The notes beneath the pieces were generated by a model. The model searched no databases and was not told the origin of the DNA. It was given only the letters and a program-made list of their open reading frames with translations. Below, piece by piece: positions 6,856 to 15,620 of a stretch of 64,000 bases of DNA (positions are counted from its first letter, which is position 1; every line of letters begins with the position of its first letter). The translations under genes and the position numbers were made by a program. This stretch comes from Halorussus litoreus (GTDB lineage Archaea > Halobacteriota > Halobacteria > Halobacteriales > Haladaptataceae). The stretch covers positions 1 through 64,000 of the forward strand of contig NZ_QLVG01000041.1 of NCBI RefSeq assembly GCF_003382685.1, read 5' to 3'.

Positions 6856-8964
6856 CTACCCGTCGTGAACGAAGAATACCCATCGAAGCTCGTCTCGGTA
6901 CGCTAACGGCGTTTCGTGGCGTTTGCTCGGGTTACTCGCCAGAGCTTTGGCGAGAACGTCGTCCACACGCTCCGGGAGGTCCGGGGAACGATCACTCGGT
7001 GGTACGAATGAGTGCTCGGTCGCACACTCACTGTCACCTTCGAAAGGGGGTTCGCCGGTAACGAGTCGGTAGGTGATTGCACCGAGCCGATACACGTCAG
7101 TTGACGCGCAAAGGGCGTCCGTTTCCGACGTGCGTTGTTCGGGGGCAACGTACGGGGACGTATCGTCGCCACAGAGTTGCCGGAATGGAACCACATCTAC
7201 GAATGCATTTTCGGGGTTCGTGTCGGGAAGCAGAATATGATCGGGCGTAATACGTGTATGGACGATCCCATTCTGGTGTGCATGGTGAAGTGCCTCGCTC
7301 GCGGTCGAAAGTATCTCGATTCCCGTTTCGATACCAATCGCGTCGACTCTGTCGGCGAGACTTTCTCGGGTACTGTGGTTTAACACGATCCACGGCTCGG
7401 GAGCGGTTCCCCAACAACGGACGGATGCGATAGTATCGTGGTCGACGTTCGCCCATCTTTGGACGGTCTGCTCGAACTGCTCATCGAAATGAGGCGGTGG
7501 CGTCGTTCGCAAGCGCTTCAGCGTGACGGAGGTCTGTCCGTCCCCGGATCGTGGATACGCTTCGAACGTTTCGTGATGTTCTTCGGAGCGTATCCGCTCA
7601 CCCAACTCGAAGTCGTCGGCACGTCTTTTCGGGGACGACTCTTCATCGTTCCCGGAGCTCTGTAACTGTCGATACGCGACCGTAGCACCCCCAGAACCGA
7701 GTAACAAGCCGCCCAGAACCAGTGTACCGGTACCAATATCCGTACTGATAATGTCGTTCGGAGGCGACACAAGAAACACAGTTCCGCGTGTCGTTCCGAA
7801 ACAGACCGCAGTGTCGTCGATCAACCGGGGCGGCCACGCCACCGTCCCGTCGAAATCATACGTCCAGCGTCGACTCCCGTCCGAAGTCGAGAGGACGTGT
7901 ACTCTCTCCTCGCCCCCAACTGCGATTCTGCCGCCAATACCCGTTCCGAGACGGGGAAACGACCCGGTTTCGGTTCGCCACTGCATCGTACCGTCGGCCG
8001 CAGAAACGGCATAAACGGTCCCGGTCGTCGTCGCCAGATAGATGTCCCCGTTAGCTCGCCGAACCGAACTCGTCAGCGCATCGTCCGCCACAAATTGCCA
8101 CCGTTCCGTCCCGTCGGCCGGGGAGAGGCCGTAAACTCGTTTCCCGTCGTTGACCGCGACTAAATGCGGTGTAACTAACCCGGGGAACTGATTGCGCGTT
8201 CGAGACGTATGAAAGTGCCATCTCTCTGTACCATCGTCAGCCGAGAGCGCGAAGATACCGCTTTCGTCCCCACTGGTCGCCCACACGTAGAGCGTTCGGG
8301 ATCGGTCCGACGACGGGACGACGTCAACGAGGTTCATCTTCGTGAACGAAGATTCGAATCCCGTTGGACTGCGGAACCGCCAACGCTCGGTACCGTCCGC
8401 CGGTGAAACCGCACGAACGGTACCCCGGTCGGTCGCGACGAACAACGTGTCCGAATCGGACAGTACATCCGAGTGGGACTGCGCGTCAAATGTGGATTGC
8501 CACTCTCCGGTCCCGGTCGTCGAGTGTGCCAAAAGAGTACCGCGATCTGCATCAGCGACGTACGTGGCCTCGTCAGATACCGCCAGAGCGTCTCCCCCGT
8601 TGAACGTCCAGCGGCGGGTTCCAGTGCGGAGATCGACCGCAGAGACGTTCTGCGTGGAATCGACGTAGAGCGTGTTTTCCCCGAGATTCTTCGCCCCGAC
8701 GAACGGGTTTTCAGCGCTAATCCTCCACTGTTCGCTTCCGTCCTGAATCGAAAGGGCGGAGAGGCTCCGCTCGGTCGAGACGTAGACGTGTTCGTCGGTG
8801 ACGACTAGCGGAGCCGCAAAGGAATCGTGCGCTGCCGTAACGCTCCACCGGACTTCCGGCGACGTGAACAACGCAGGGTCGAAACCCGTCGTTAGCCCAG
8901 ACGGGAGGAGACTGCCGACAAAAGCTCTCCGGGAGAGTGTAGGAACAGAATCACTTCTACCCAT
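6856..8964 (-). CDS. PQQ-like beta-propeller with C-terminal pseudokinase
   Basis: 702 aa. Residues 10-30 look like an export signal (SRRAFVGSLL). Residues about 35-400 are PQQ/WD-like propeller repeats with recurrent DGTERW motifs (about seven). A membrane helix follows at about 409-431 and a protein-kinase-like domain at about 452-696. In the kinase part the ATP-contact Lys is kept (TLKRLR, K483), and so are the APE segment (YVAPEQ) and the alpha-F STDVYRLG. The catalytic HRDLKPxN loop is HTRITPDH, so Asp, Lys and Asn are all replaced, and the glycine loop is not recognisable. This predicts an outside sensor linked to a cytoplasmic, probably inactive kinase domain. It is convergent with the Cys-rich precursor gene. 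Confidence 0.7.
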   Translation of the reverse strand: MGRSDSVPTLSRRAFVGSLLPSGLTTGFDPALFTSPEVRWSVTAAHDSFAAPLVVTDEHVYVSTERSLSALSIQDGSEQWRISAENPFVGAKNLGENTLYVDSTQNVSAVDLRTGTRRWTFNGGDALAVSDEATYVADADRGTLLAHSTTGTGEWQSTFDAQSHSDVLSDSDTLFVATDRGTVRAVSPADGTERWRFRSPTGFESSFTKMNLVDVVPSSDRSRTLYVWATSGDESGIFALSADDGTERWHFHTSRTRNQFPGLVTPHLVAVNDGKRVYGLSPADGTERWQFVADDALTSSVRRANGDIYLATTTGTVYAVSAADGTMQWRTETGSFPRLGTGIGGRIAVGGEERVHVLSTSDGSRRWTYDFDGTVAWPPRLIDDTAVCFGTTRGTVFLVSPPNDIISTDIGTGTLVLGGLLLGSGGATVAYRQLQSSGNDEESSPKRRADDFELGERIRSEEHHETFEAYPRSGDGQTSVTLKRLRTTPPPHFDEQFEQTVQRWANVDHDTIASVRCWGTAPEPWIVLNHSTRESLADRVDAIGIETGIEILSTASEALHHAHQNGIVHTRITPDHILLPDTNPENAFVDVVPFRQLCGDDTSPYVAPEQRTSETDALCASTDVYRLGAITYRLVTGEPPFEGDSECATEHSFVPPSDRSPDLPERVDDVLAKALASNPSKRHETPLAYRDELRWVFFVHDG

Positions 8965-9218
8965 GCGTAATCCCTCTTAGTATAACACGTAGTATCTTTT
9001 GGTTCACCACATGGGTCAATCGGGGGGTCGCCACCTCACGTCGCGTCTCGAAAGCAACGACAGGTGAACGAGTGTCGGAGAAACGTCGGCGAAGTGTGAA
9101 CCAGGGTGAATCGAAAACGGAGTCAGTCCTCCGAGCCACCGTCAGAAAACGTCCGATTCGCGGCCAGCGTTCGATTCCGCAACCAGCTTCGCGAGAGGGA
9201 CGGTCCGCGCGGTCCCGC

Positions 9219-9875
9219 TCAGAAACCGAGCCTCTCGCGGACGAGGACGACCGTCGTGCGACCCTCGTCGTTCTCGTACCGGTAGATGAGCTGTTTCGCA
9301 ATCACGCTTCCCGCACCGTAGACCTCCTGAGCGCGGGCGTCTTCGAGCGGGTACGCCACGTTCTCGACGCGGTCGAGCGCGGCGTCGAGGTCGTCCACTA
9401 TCTTGTTCGTCCCGCTGACGAGTAGCAGGTTCTCGGCCGCGAAGGGGTACGCGCCGACCCGACTCCCGGAGGCGTCGGCGGCGACGAGTTCGCCCGACTG
9501 CGCGATGGCGTTGATCCCGCCGAGGAAGTAGTCGGCGGTCTGGGCCTCACGTCTGGCGGTCGCGCGCGCTGCGTCGTCGTCGATAGCGAACACCTCGGCG
9601 TGGAGGTTCTCCCAGTCGTGGTCGCCCTCCGAGAGGTACTCGGCGAAGCCGATCTCCTCGAGCGTGGTCGAGTGGCCGTTCATCACCGACGAGCCCGCCG
9701 GAATCCGGGACTGCAGCGCTTCAAGCGCCTCGTCGGCCGAGTCGACGACCACGACCTCGAAGCCGCGGTCTTCGAGGTTCTCGACTGTCTCGTCGAGTTG
9801 GTCGTCGGTGAGGGATTCGTCCAGCGATTCGTCGTACGATACCTCGTCAGCGAAGGCTGCCTTGTCGTGTGTCAT
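9219..9875 (-). CDS. LUD domain protein, lactate-utilisation type
   Basis: 218 aa. The ATG at 9875 (MTHDKAAFADEV) is chosen over a longer frame because the upstream part is not protein-like. The LUD fold covers about 25-215, with VMNGHSTTLEEIGF, FLGGINAIAQSGELVAADASGS and LLLVSGTNKIV in the usual order for LutB/LutC-like proteins. Family members take part in lactate oxidation, usually in lutABC operons. Here there is no LutA or iron-sulfur partner next to it, so the role is open. It has no Cys cluster and is not the ferredoxin-like subunit. Confidence 0.75.
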   Translation of the reverse strand: MTHDKAAFADEVSYDESLDESLTDDQLDETVENLEDRGFEVVVVDSADEALEALQSRIPAGSSVMNGHSTTLEEIGFAEYLSEGDHDWENLHAEVFAIDDDAARATARREAQTADYFLGGINAIAQSGELVAADASGSRVGAYPFAAENLLLVSGTNKIVDDLDAALDRVENVAYPLEDARAQEVYGAGSVIAKQLIYRYENDEGRTTVVLVRERLGF

Positions 9876-10052
9876 GAATATCACGAGCGACGAGTCGGCG
9901 GCGTCCGTTCGTGGGACCACCGACGCGCGCCGCTCTCGTCCGATAGAAATCGCCAGAGGGGCATAAGTACTCGCGGACACTCGCGTCACCCGATGACGCC
10001 GACGTTTGCAGGTGACGCGAGTGTGACCGGGGCGGCTGACAGGACCGGCGGG

Positions 10053-11270
10053 TCATACCACCCGTTCGACCTCGTACCCCGCGTCCCTGACCTTCCCGAT
10101 GATGTTCTCGGCGTGGGCGGTCCCGCTCGTGACCACCTGAAACACGAGGTACGCCTCGCCGACGCGCAGGTCGTCCACGGCGCGGTCGTGGCGCACCGTC
10201 CGGATGTTCGCGCCCGTGTCGGCGATGATGCCCGAGAGCGTCGTCATCTCGCCGGGTTCGTCCTCGATGCGGACCCGGAGCCGGAGGAGCTGGCTGCGCT
10301 CGGTCAGCGCCTGCGTGAGCACGGTCTGGAGCATCGAGATGTCGATGTTTCCACCCGAAAGCACGGGCACCACGGTCTCGCCCGATACGTCGAGGTCCGC
10401 CGAAAGTAGCGCCGCGATAGCGGACGCGCCCGCCGCCTCCACGAGCTGCTTGGCGCGTTCGAGCAGGAGGAGCTCCGCGCGGGCGATCTCGTCGTCCGAG
10501 ACGGTCACGACCTCGTCGACGTGGGCCTCGATGAGGTCGAGGGTCAGCTCCGAGATGCCGCCCGTGGCGATGCCATCCGCGATGGTCTTCGGCGAGTCGA
10601 TGGAGGCCGGGATACCCTTGTCGAGGCTCTCGGGCACGGTCGCGGCCTGCTCGGCCTGCACGCCGACCACGCGAACGTCGGGCGCGAGTTCCGCCAGCGC
10701 GGCGCTGACGCCGCCGATCAGCCCGCCGCCGCCGATGGGGACGACCACGGTGTCGGCGTCGGGGACCTGCTCGTGAATCTCCACGCCGATGGTGCCCTGT
10801 CCCGCGACGATGGCCGGGTCGTCGTAGGCGTGGACGAACGCAGTCGCCTCGTCCTCGGTCAGCGACTGGGCGTACGCCATCGCGGACTGGAAGTCCTCGC
10901 CACGAAGCTCCACGTCCGCGCCGTACTCGCGGGTGGCCTCGACCTTGGCCTGCGGCGCGTTCTCGGGCATCACGATGGTCGAGTCGATGCCGGTCTTGGT
11001 CGCGGCGAGCGCGACCCCCTGCGCGTGGTTGCCCGCGCTCGCGGCCACGACGCGCTCGATGCCGCCGCGCTCGGCGACCTGCTGGAGCTTGTTGTACGCG
11101 CCGCGGGTCTTGAACGAGCCCGTGCGCTGGAGATGCTCCATCTTGAGGTGGACGTCCGCGTCGGTCATCTCGCTCAGCGACCGACTCCGGTCGACGCCCG
11201 TCTGCTGGACGACCGTCTCGTCGAATCGTTCGCGCGCCGCCTCGACGTCGTCGAGGGTGACTTCGGCCAT
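10053..11270 (-). CDS. ilvA: Threonine ammonia-lyase (threonine deaminase)
   Basis: 405-aa PLP enzyme converting threonine to 2-oxobutanoate and ammonia, the first step of isoleucine synthesis (or a catabolic route). Start at the ATG at 11270. The PLP Lys lies in GSFKTRGAYNKL, the phosphate-binding glycine loop is PIGGGGLIGGV, and SAGNHAQGVA is the substrate loop. A single C-terminal ACT domain (about 325-405, LRVRIEDEPGEMTTLSG) resembles the TdcB/ilvA variant with short regulatory parts. The start lies 53 bp from the end of an Lrp-type regulator gene, with which it may be co-transcribed and by which it may be controlled. Confidence 0.93.
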   Translation of the reverse strand: MAEVTLDDVEAARERFDETVVQQTGVDRSRSLSEMTDADVHLKMEHLQRTGSFKTRGAYNKLQQVAERGGIERVVAASAGNHAQGVALAATKTGIDSTIVMPENAPQAKVEATREYGADVELRGEDFQSAMAYAQSLTEDEATAFVHAYDDPAIVAGQGTIGVEIHEQVPDADTVVVPIGGGGLIGGVSAALAELAPDVRVVGVQAEQAATVPESLDKGIPASIDSPKTIADGIATGGISELTLDLIEAHVDEVVTVSDDEIARAELLLLERAKQLVEAAGASAIAALLSADLDVSGETVVPVLSGGNIDISMLQTVLTQALTERSQLLRLRVRIEDEPGEMTTLSGIIADTGANIRTVRHDRAVDDLRVGEAYLVFQVVTSGTAHAENIIGKVRDAGYEVERVV

Positions 11271-11322
11271 GGTTGACAGTGTGTGAGGGAGTTTATATGA
11301 GTTTATCAGTGGGGTGGATCGG

Positions 11323-11805
11323 CTACTCGGCGAACGTCTCGACGAGCGACTCCTCGGAGTAGTTCTGGAGCGGGTGGTGACTGTCGAGTTCGCGTTCGAT
11401 GATGAACGTGGAGTCGGTCCGAGCGACCGCGTCGAGTTCCTCGAAGTCGGAAACGAGCCGTTCGACGCTATCGCTGTCGGGAAGGCGTGCGAGCGCGATG
11501 AAGTCCGTTTCACCCATGGTGAAAAAGACCTTCGTCACGCCCTCGATCTCCGTGATAGCCCGACCGCTCTCGGTGTGGTACCGGTCGTCCTTCGTGAATA
11601 TCTCTACCAGAATCGTCACCCCGAGTCCGAACTCGTCGAGATCGATGTCGAGGCGCTCGTTGTCGATGACGCCGGCCTCTCGAAGGCTGTTGACGCGATA
11701 GTGAACCGTCGAGAGAGGGATACCGGTCGCCTCGCTGACCGACTCCGTACTGGTCGTTTCGAGGTCTGCCAGCGACTTCAGGATCCGAATATCTTTCTCG
11801 TCCAT
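11323..11805 (-). CDS. Lrp/AsnC family transcriptional regulator
   Basis: 160 aa from the ATG at 11805; an in-frame start at 11934 would add an unconserved extension. The N-terminal HTH (about 5-50) reads DEKDIRILKSLADL, then TESVSEATGIPLSTVHYRVN. A RAM/ACT-like domain follows (about 60-145, GLGVTILVEIFTK). These feast/famine proteins form dimers to octamers and usually sense amino acids. It lies directly upstream of ilvA on the same strand and divergent from an EamA exporter, so control of amino-acid synthesis or export is a fair inference. Confidence 0.88.
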   Translation of the reverse strand: MDEKDIRILKSLADLETTSTESVSEATGIPLSTVHYRVNSLREAGVIDNERLDIDLDEFGLGVTILVEIFTKDDRYHTESGRAITEIEGVTKVFFTMGETDFIALARLPDSDSVERLVSDFEELDAVARTDSTFIIERELDSHHPLQNYSEESLVETFAE

Positions 11806-11961
11806 GACGCGTGATACGCCAGTGACCTCGTAACTACTTCGAAATAGCTGGAGAATCCCGTTCTGATTCGGAACTATTTCATAGATATCGAAATCGAATC
11901 GAGTGATTGCCGAGAGAGTTCGATTATTCTCCATCCGGCGAGTAGCTGTGCGTGACACGAG

Positions 11962-12912
11962 ATGTTCGAGGCGATCCGTACCAGACTCTACGTCCCCGCC
12001 AGTCTCGCTATCGTCGCTCTCGGCTTCCTCTGGGGAGCGGGATTCCCGGCGATAGACGTCATCGTCGCGCAGTTTCCGCCGCTCGGTGCCGCGGGCATTC
12101 GCTACGGCGTCTCGGGCTGTATCGTCCTCGCGTACGCAACGTTCGAGACGGACCGCCTGCTGCCGCAAACCCGGCGCGAACTCCTCAGCATCCTCGTCGT
12201 CGGCGGGTTCATGTTTGGCGGATATCAGGCTGGACTGTATCTGGGAATACAGTACGTCTCCGGCGCGGTCGCCTCCGTCGTGATAACGATGTCACCGGTC
12301 GTGGCCGCGTTGGTCGCCGTCCCGATACTCGGCGAGTCCCGCGGTTCCCTCGACGTTGCCGGGTTCTGTCTCGGGCTTATCGGGGTCCTCGTCCTCTCCA
12401 AACCCACGCCGGGTACGACCGCACTCTCGGCCACGGCGGCCGGGGTCGGACTCGTGTTCCTCGGAACGACGCTGTTCGCTGTCGGGTCGGTCGCAGTCCA
12501 GGTATTCGACGGCGGCCTGCCGACGGAGTCACTACAGGGATGGGCGATGCTCGTGGGAGCGGCGACGTTGTTCTCCGGAGGCGCACTCCGCGGGGAGTCG
12601 CTGCCACCACTGGGGAGCATATCGCCGGTCGTGCTCGGGTCGCTGCTGTACGTCACCCTGATCGGCGGGGCGGCCGGGTACCTCCTGTACTTTCGCCTCG
12701 TGCATCGCGTCGGCGCCACCGAGACGACGCTCGTGGCGTATCTCGAACCGGTCGCCGCGGCGGTGGTGTCGGTGCTGTTGCTCGGACGCGGCGTAGAGAT
12801 CACCACGGTCGTCGGCTTCGTGGCGGTGGCTAGCGGGTTTACGCTCGTCAGTCGGCGGACCCTGCGACGGTCGGTCTCGAAGTTCCGGACCGCGGACGGT
12901 CGAGGACCCTGA
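11962..12912 (+). CDS. EamA/DMT family transporter
   Basis: 316-aa integral membrane protein with about ten transmembrane helices arranged as two repeated EamA halves (about 15-145 and 160-300). The first half has ALGFLWGAGFPAIDVIVAQ and SVVITMSPVVAALVAVPILGE, the usual loop-helix pattern before the first repeat ends. The second ends with ETTLVAYLEPVAAAVVSVL, the matching EamA signature. Family members export amino acids or other metabolites. The start lies about 150 bp from the divergent Lrp-type regulator, suggesting that this regulator controls it. Confidence 0.88.
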   Translation: MFEAIRTRLYVPASLAIVALGFLWGAGFPAIDVIVAQFPPLGAAGIRYGVSGCIVLAYATFETDRLLPQTRRELLSILVVGGFMFGGYQAGLYLGIQYVSGAVASVVITMSPVVAALVAVPILGESRGSLDVAGFCLGLIGVLVLSKPTPGTTALSATAAGVGLVFLGTTLFAVGSVAVQVFDGGLPTESLQGWAMLVGAATLFSGGALRGESLPPLGSISPVVLGSLLYVTLIGGAAGYLLYFRLVHRVGATETTLVAYLEPVAAAVVSVLLLGRGVEITTVVGFVAVASGFTLVSRRTLRRSVSKFRTADGRGP

Positions 12913-12985
12913 CGGTCGCCCGGTCGAAAACCGACCGGTCGAACGGCCCGGGCGAGCGAGAACGAGTCGGAAAGAGGGAGCCGGG

Positions 12986-14611
12986 CTACTCCAGCAGGAG
13001 CAGTTCCGGATTCTCCACGTACTCCATGAACGTGTTGGCGAACGCCGCGGCGTCGGCGCCGTCCACGATGCGGTGGTCGATGGTCAGCGAGATGGGCAGG
13101 GTGTGCTTCGCGACGACCTCGCCGTCCTCCACGACCGGCCGCTGTTTCAGCTCGCCGATACCAAGAATCCCGACTTCGGGGTAGTTGAGGATCGGCGTGG
13201 CGTACTCGCCGCCGATAGCGCCGAAGTTCGTGACCGTGAACGTCGAGCCCTGCAACTCGTCGCGGGTGATCGAGCGGTCACGGGCCTTCTGGACGACCTC
13301 GTTGACCTCGCTGGAGATCTGGAGCAGGCCCTTCTCGTCGACGCCGTCGACGACCGGCACCATGAGTCCGGCGTCGGTCGCAGTCGCCACGCCGACGTTG
13401 TAGTAGTTCTTGCGCAGGATCTCGCCGGCCTCCTCGTCGAGTTCGGCGTTTAGCTTCGGATGCTGCTTGAGCGCCGCGACGACCGCCTTCATGACGAACG
13501 GCATGTAGGTCAGCCGGATACCCTGGTCCTCGGACTTCGGCTTCAGGCGCTCGCGGGTCGCCACGAGGTCGTCGACTACCGCGGTGTCGTGGTGGGTGAC
13601 GTGCGGTGCCGTGAACTTCGACTCGGACATCGCGTCGCCGATGGTCTTGCGGACGCCCTTGTACTGGATGCGCTCGACCGCGCTCGCCCCGGACGCGTCG
13701 GTCGCGGCCGCCTGCTCGGCCTGCGCGCGCTGGGCCTGCTGCTGGGCCTCGGCGTACTGCTGGACCGCCTCCTCGGTGACGAACGCCTCGCCGTCGCGCT
13801 CCTCCACTGCGGGTACGGCGTCGATGTCCACGCCCTGCTCGTCGGCGACACGGCGGGTCGCGGGCGCGGCCAGCGTGCGCTCGCGGTCGGCCGCCTCCAT
13901 CGACGGACCGCCAGAGCCACCCGCCGCCGTCGTGGGCGACGGACCGCTCGTGCCACCAGCGCCGGAGCCGCCGGACGGCTCGGCAGCCGCCGACTCCGAG
14001 TCGGGGCCACCAGAATCGCCCGACCCCGAACCGAGGTCCGCGTCGTCGGCCGACTCGCCGTCGGTCGAGTCGTCGCCCTCCGCGGCGGCGCGCACGTCCC
14101 GCTCGGTCACGCGACCGCTCGGTCCCGAACCCTCGACCGCCGCGATCTCGATGCCCAACTCGCGGGCGAGGCGGCGCGCGCTCGGCGCGGCGAAGACGCG
14201 GCCTTCGCCGGTCGAGACCTCATCGGCACTGGCCTCGGAGACCGTCTCCTCGGTCGCCTCGCCCTGCGTCGTCGCCTGCTCGGATTCGGCCGCTGCTCCG
14301 GATTCGGCGCCGCTTTCGCCGGACTCGGCGGCCCGCTGGGCTTCGCCCTCCGTCTGTTCTTCGACCGGTTCGCCCTCCACGTCGAAGGTGATGATGACCG
14401 AGCCGACCTTCACCATCTCGCCCTCGTCGGGGATTATCTCGCGGACCGTCCCGTCGACGGGCGCGGGCACCTCCACGATGGCCTTGTCGGTCTCGACTTC
14501 CGCGACCGGCTGGTCCTCGGTGACTGCGTCACCCTCCTCGACCAGCCAGGTGACAATCTCGCCCTCGTTGATGCCCTCGCCGACGTCGGGCAGCTTGAAC
14601 TCTCGGACCAT
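12986..14611 (-). CDS. pdhC: 2-oxoacid dehydrogenase E2, dihydrolipoamide acyltransferase
   Basis: 541 aa. E2 core of the haloarchaeal 2-oxoacid dehydrogenase complex; it carries the acyl group on lipoate and transfers it to CoA. Domains: one lipoyl domain (1-80) with the lipoyl Lys in VETDKAIVEVP; a long Ser/Gly/Glu-rich linker; a first peripheral subunit-binding domain (about 139-175, FAAPSARRLARELG); a second PSBD-like segment (LAAPATRRVADEQG, about 245-290); then the catalytic domain with HRIVDGADAA near the C-terminus. The second PSBD-like segment is unusual. It is separated by one base from pdhB, in the order pdhA-pdhB-pdhC. Known haloarchaeal complexes of this type have had uncertain substrates. 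Confidence 0.93.
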   Translation of the reverse strand: MVREFKLPDVGEGINEGEIVTWLVEEGDAVTEDQPVAEVETDKAIVEVPAPVDGTVREIIPDEGEMVKVGSVIITFDVEGEPVEEQTEGEAQRAAESGESGAESGAAAESEQATTQGEATEETVSEASADEVSTGEGRVFAAPSARRLARELGIEIAAVEGSGPSGRVTERDVRAAAEGDDSTDGESADDADLGSGSGDSGGPDSESAAAEPSGGSGAGGTSGPSPTTAAGGSGGPSMEAADRERTLAAPATRRVADEQGVDIDAVPAVEERDGEAFVTEEAVQQYAEAQQQAQRAQAEQAAATDASGASAVERIQYKGVRKTIGDAMSESKFTAPHVTHHDTAVVDDLVATRERLKPKSEDQGIRLTYMPFVMKAVVAALKQHPKLNAELDEEAGEILRKNYYNVGVATATDAGLMVPVVDGVDEKGLLQISSEVNEVVQKARDRSITRDELQGSTFTVTNFGAIGGEYATPILNYPEVGILGIGELKQRPVVEDGEVVAKHTLPISLTIDHRIVDGADAAAFANTFMEYVENPELLLLE

Positions 14612-14612
14612 G

Positions 14613-15617
14613 TTAGAAGTCCACCGCGTCCCGGATGCCCTCCTTGATGCGGGCGGGTTCGGGCAGGTAGTAGTCCTCGAGCGCGTACAGCGGGAACGGG
14701 GTGTCGAACCCGGTGATGCGCTCGACCGGTGCCTCCTGATACAGCAGCGCCTCCTCCTGGATGGTGGCGGCGATCTCGCCGGCGAGACCGCCCGACTTCG
14801 GGGCCTCGTGGACCACGGCGGCCCGACCCGTCTTCTCGAACGACTCGACGATGGTCTCCTCGTCGAGCGGCGAGACGGTCCGAAGGTCGACGACCTCCAC
14901 GTCGATCTCGCCCTCCAGCTGCTCGGCGGCTTCGAGCGTCGGGCGGGTCATCGCGCCCCACGTGAACACCGAGATGTCCGACCCTTCCGTCCGGACCGCC
15001 GCCTCGCCGAGCGGCACCTCGTAGGAGTCGGTCGGCACGTCGCCGCGGAACGCCCGGTAGATGAGCTTGGGTTCGAGGAACATCACCGGGTCGGGGTCAC
15101 GGATGGCCGAGATGAGCAGCCCCTTCGTGTCGTAGGGCGTGCTGGGGATGACGACCTTCAGGCCCGGCTGGTGGGCGAAGAACGCCTCCGTGGACTCGGA
15201 GTGGTGCTCGGGCGCGCGGATACCGCCGCCGTACGGCGCGCGAATGACCATCGGGCAGGTGAACCGGCCGCGACTCCGCGTTCGCAGGCGTGCGGCGTGG
15301 CTCACGATCTGATCGAACGCCGGATAGATGAACCCGAGGAACTGGATCTCGGGCACCGGCTTCAGGCCGTAGGCCGCCATCCCGATGGCGGTGCCGACGA
15401 TACCGGACTCGGCAAGCGGCGTGTCGATGACCCGGTCCTCGCCGAACTCCTCGTAGAGGCCATCGGTCGCGCGGAACACGCCGCCGTTCTTGCCGACGTC
15501 CTCGCCCATCACGAGCACGTCGTCGTCCTGCTGCATCTCGGTGGCCAGTCCGTCACGCACCGCTTGAACCAGCGTGAGGTTCTCGGTCTCTTGGTCTTGG
15601 GTTGCCTGTTGACTCAT
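14613..15617 (-). CDS. pdhB: 2-oxoacid dehydrogenase E1 component, beta subunit
   Basis: 334-aa thiamine-diphosphate enzyme subunit that pairs with the alpha subunit to decarboxylate a 2-oxoacid and load E2 lipoate. The transketolase pyrimidine-binding part (about 12-190) contains VLVMGEDVGKNGGVF, where the Glu activates ThDP, and then DTPLAESGIVGTAIG. The transketolase C-terminal domain follows (about 205-325), with VEVVDLRTVSPLD. The start lies 3 bp from the end of pdhA, indicating translational coupling. The strand and spacing match the canonical pdhABC operon. Confidence 0.94.
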   Translation of the reverse strand: MSQQATQDQETENLTLVQAVRDGLATEMQQDDDVLVMGEDVGKNGGVFRATDGLYEEFGEDRVIDTPLAESGIVGTAIGMAAYGLKPVPEIQFLGFIYPAFDQIVSHAARLRTRSRGRFTCPMVIRAPYGGGIRAPEHHSESTEAFFAHQPGLKVVIPSTPYDTKGLLISAIRDPDPVMFLEPKLIYRAFRGDVPTDSYEVPLGEAAVRTEGSDISVFTWGAMTRPTLEAAEQLEGEIDVEVVDLRTVSPLDEETIVESFEKTGRAAVVHEAPKSGGLAGEIAATIQEEALLYQEAPVERITGFDTPFPLYALEDYYLPEPARIKEGIRDAVDF

Positions 15618-15620
15618 AGA

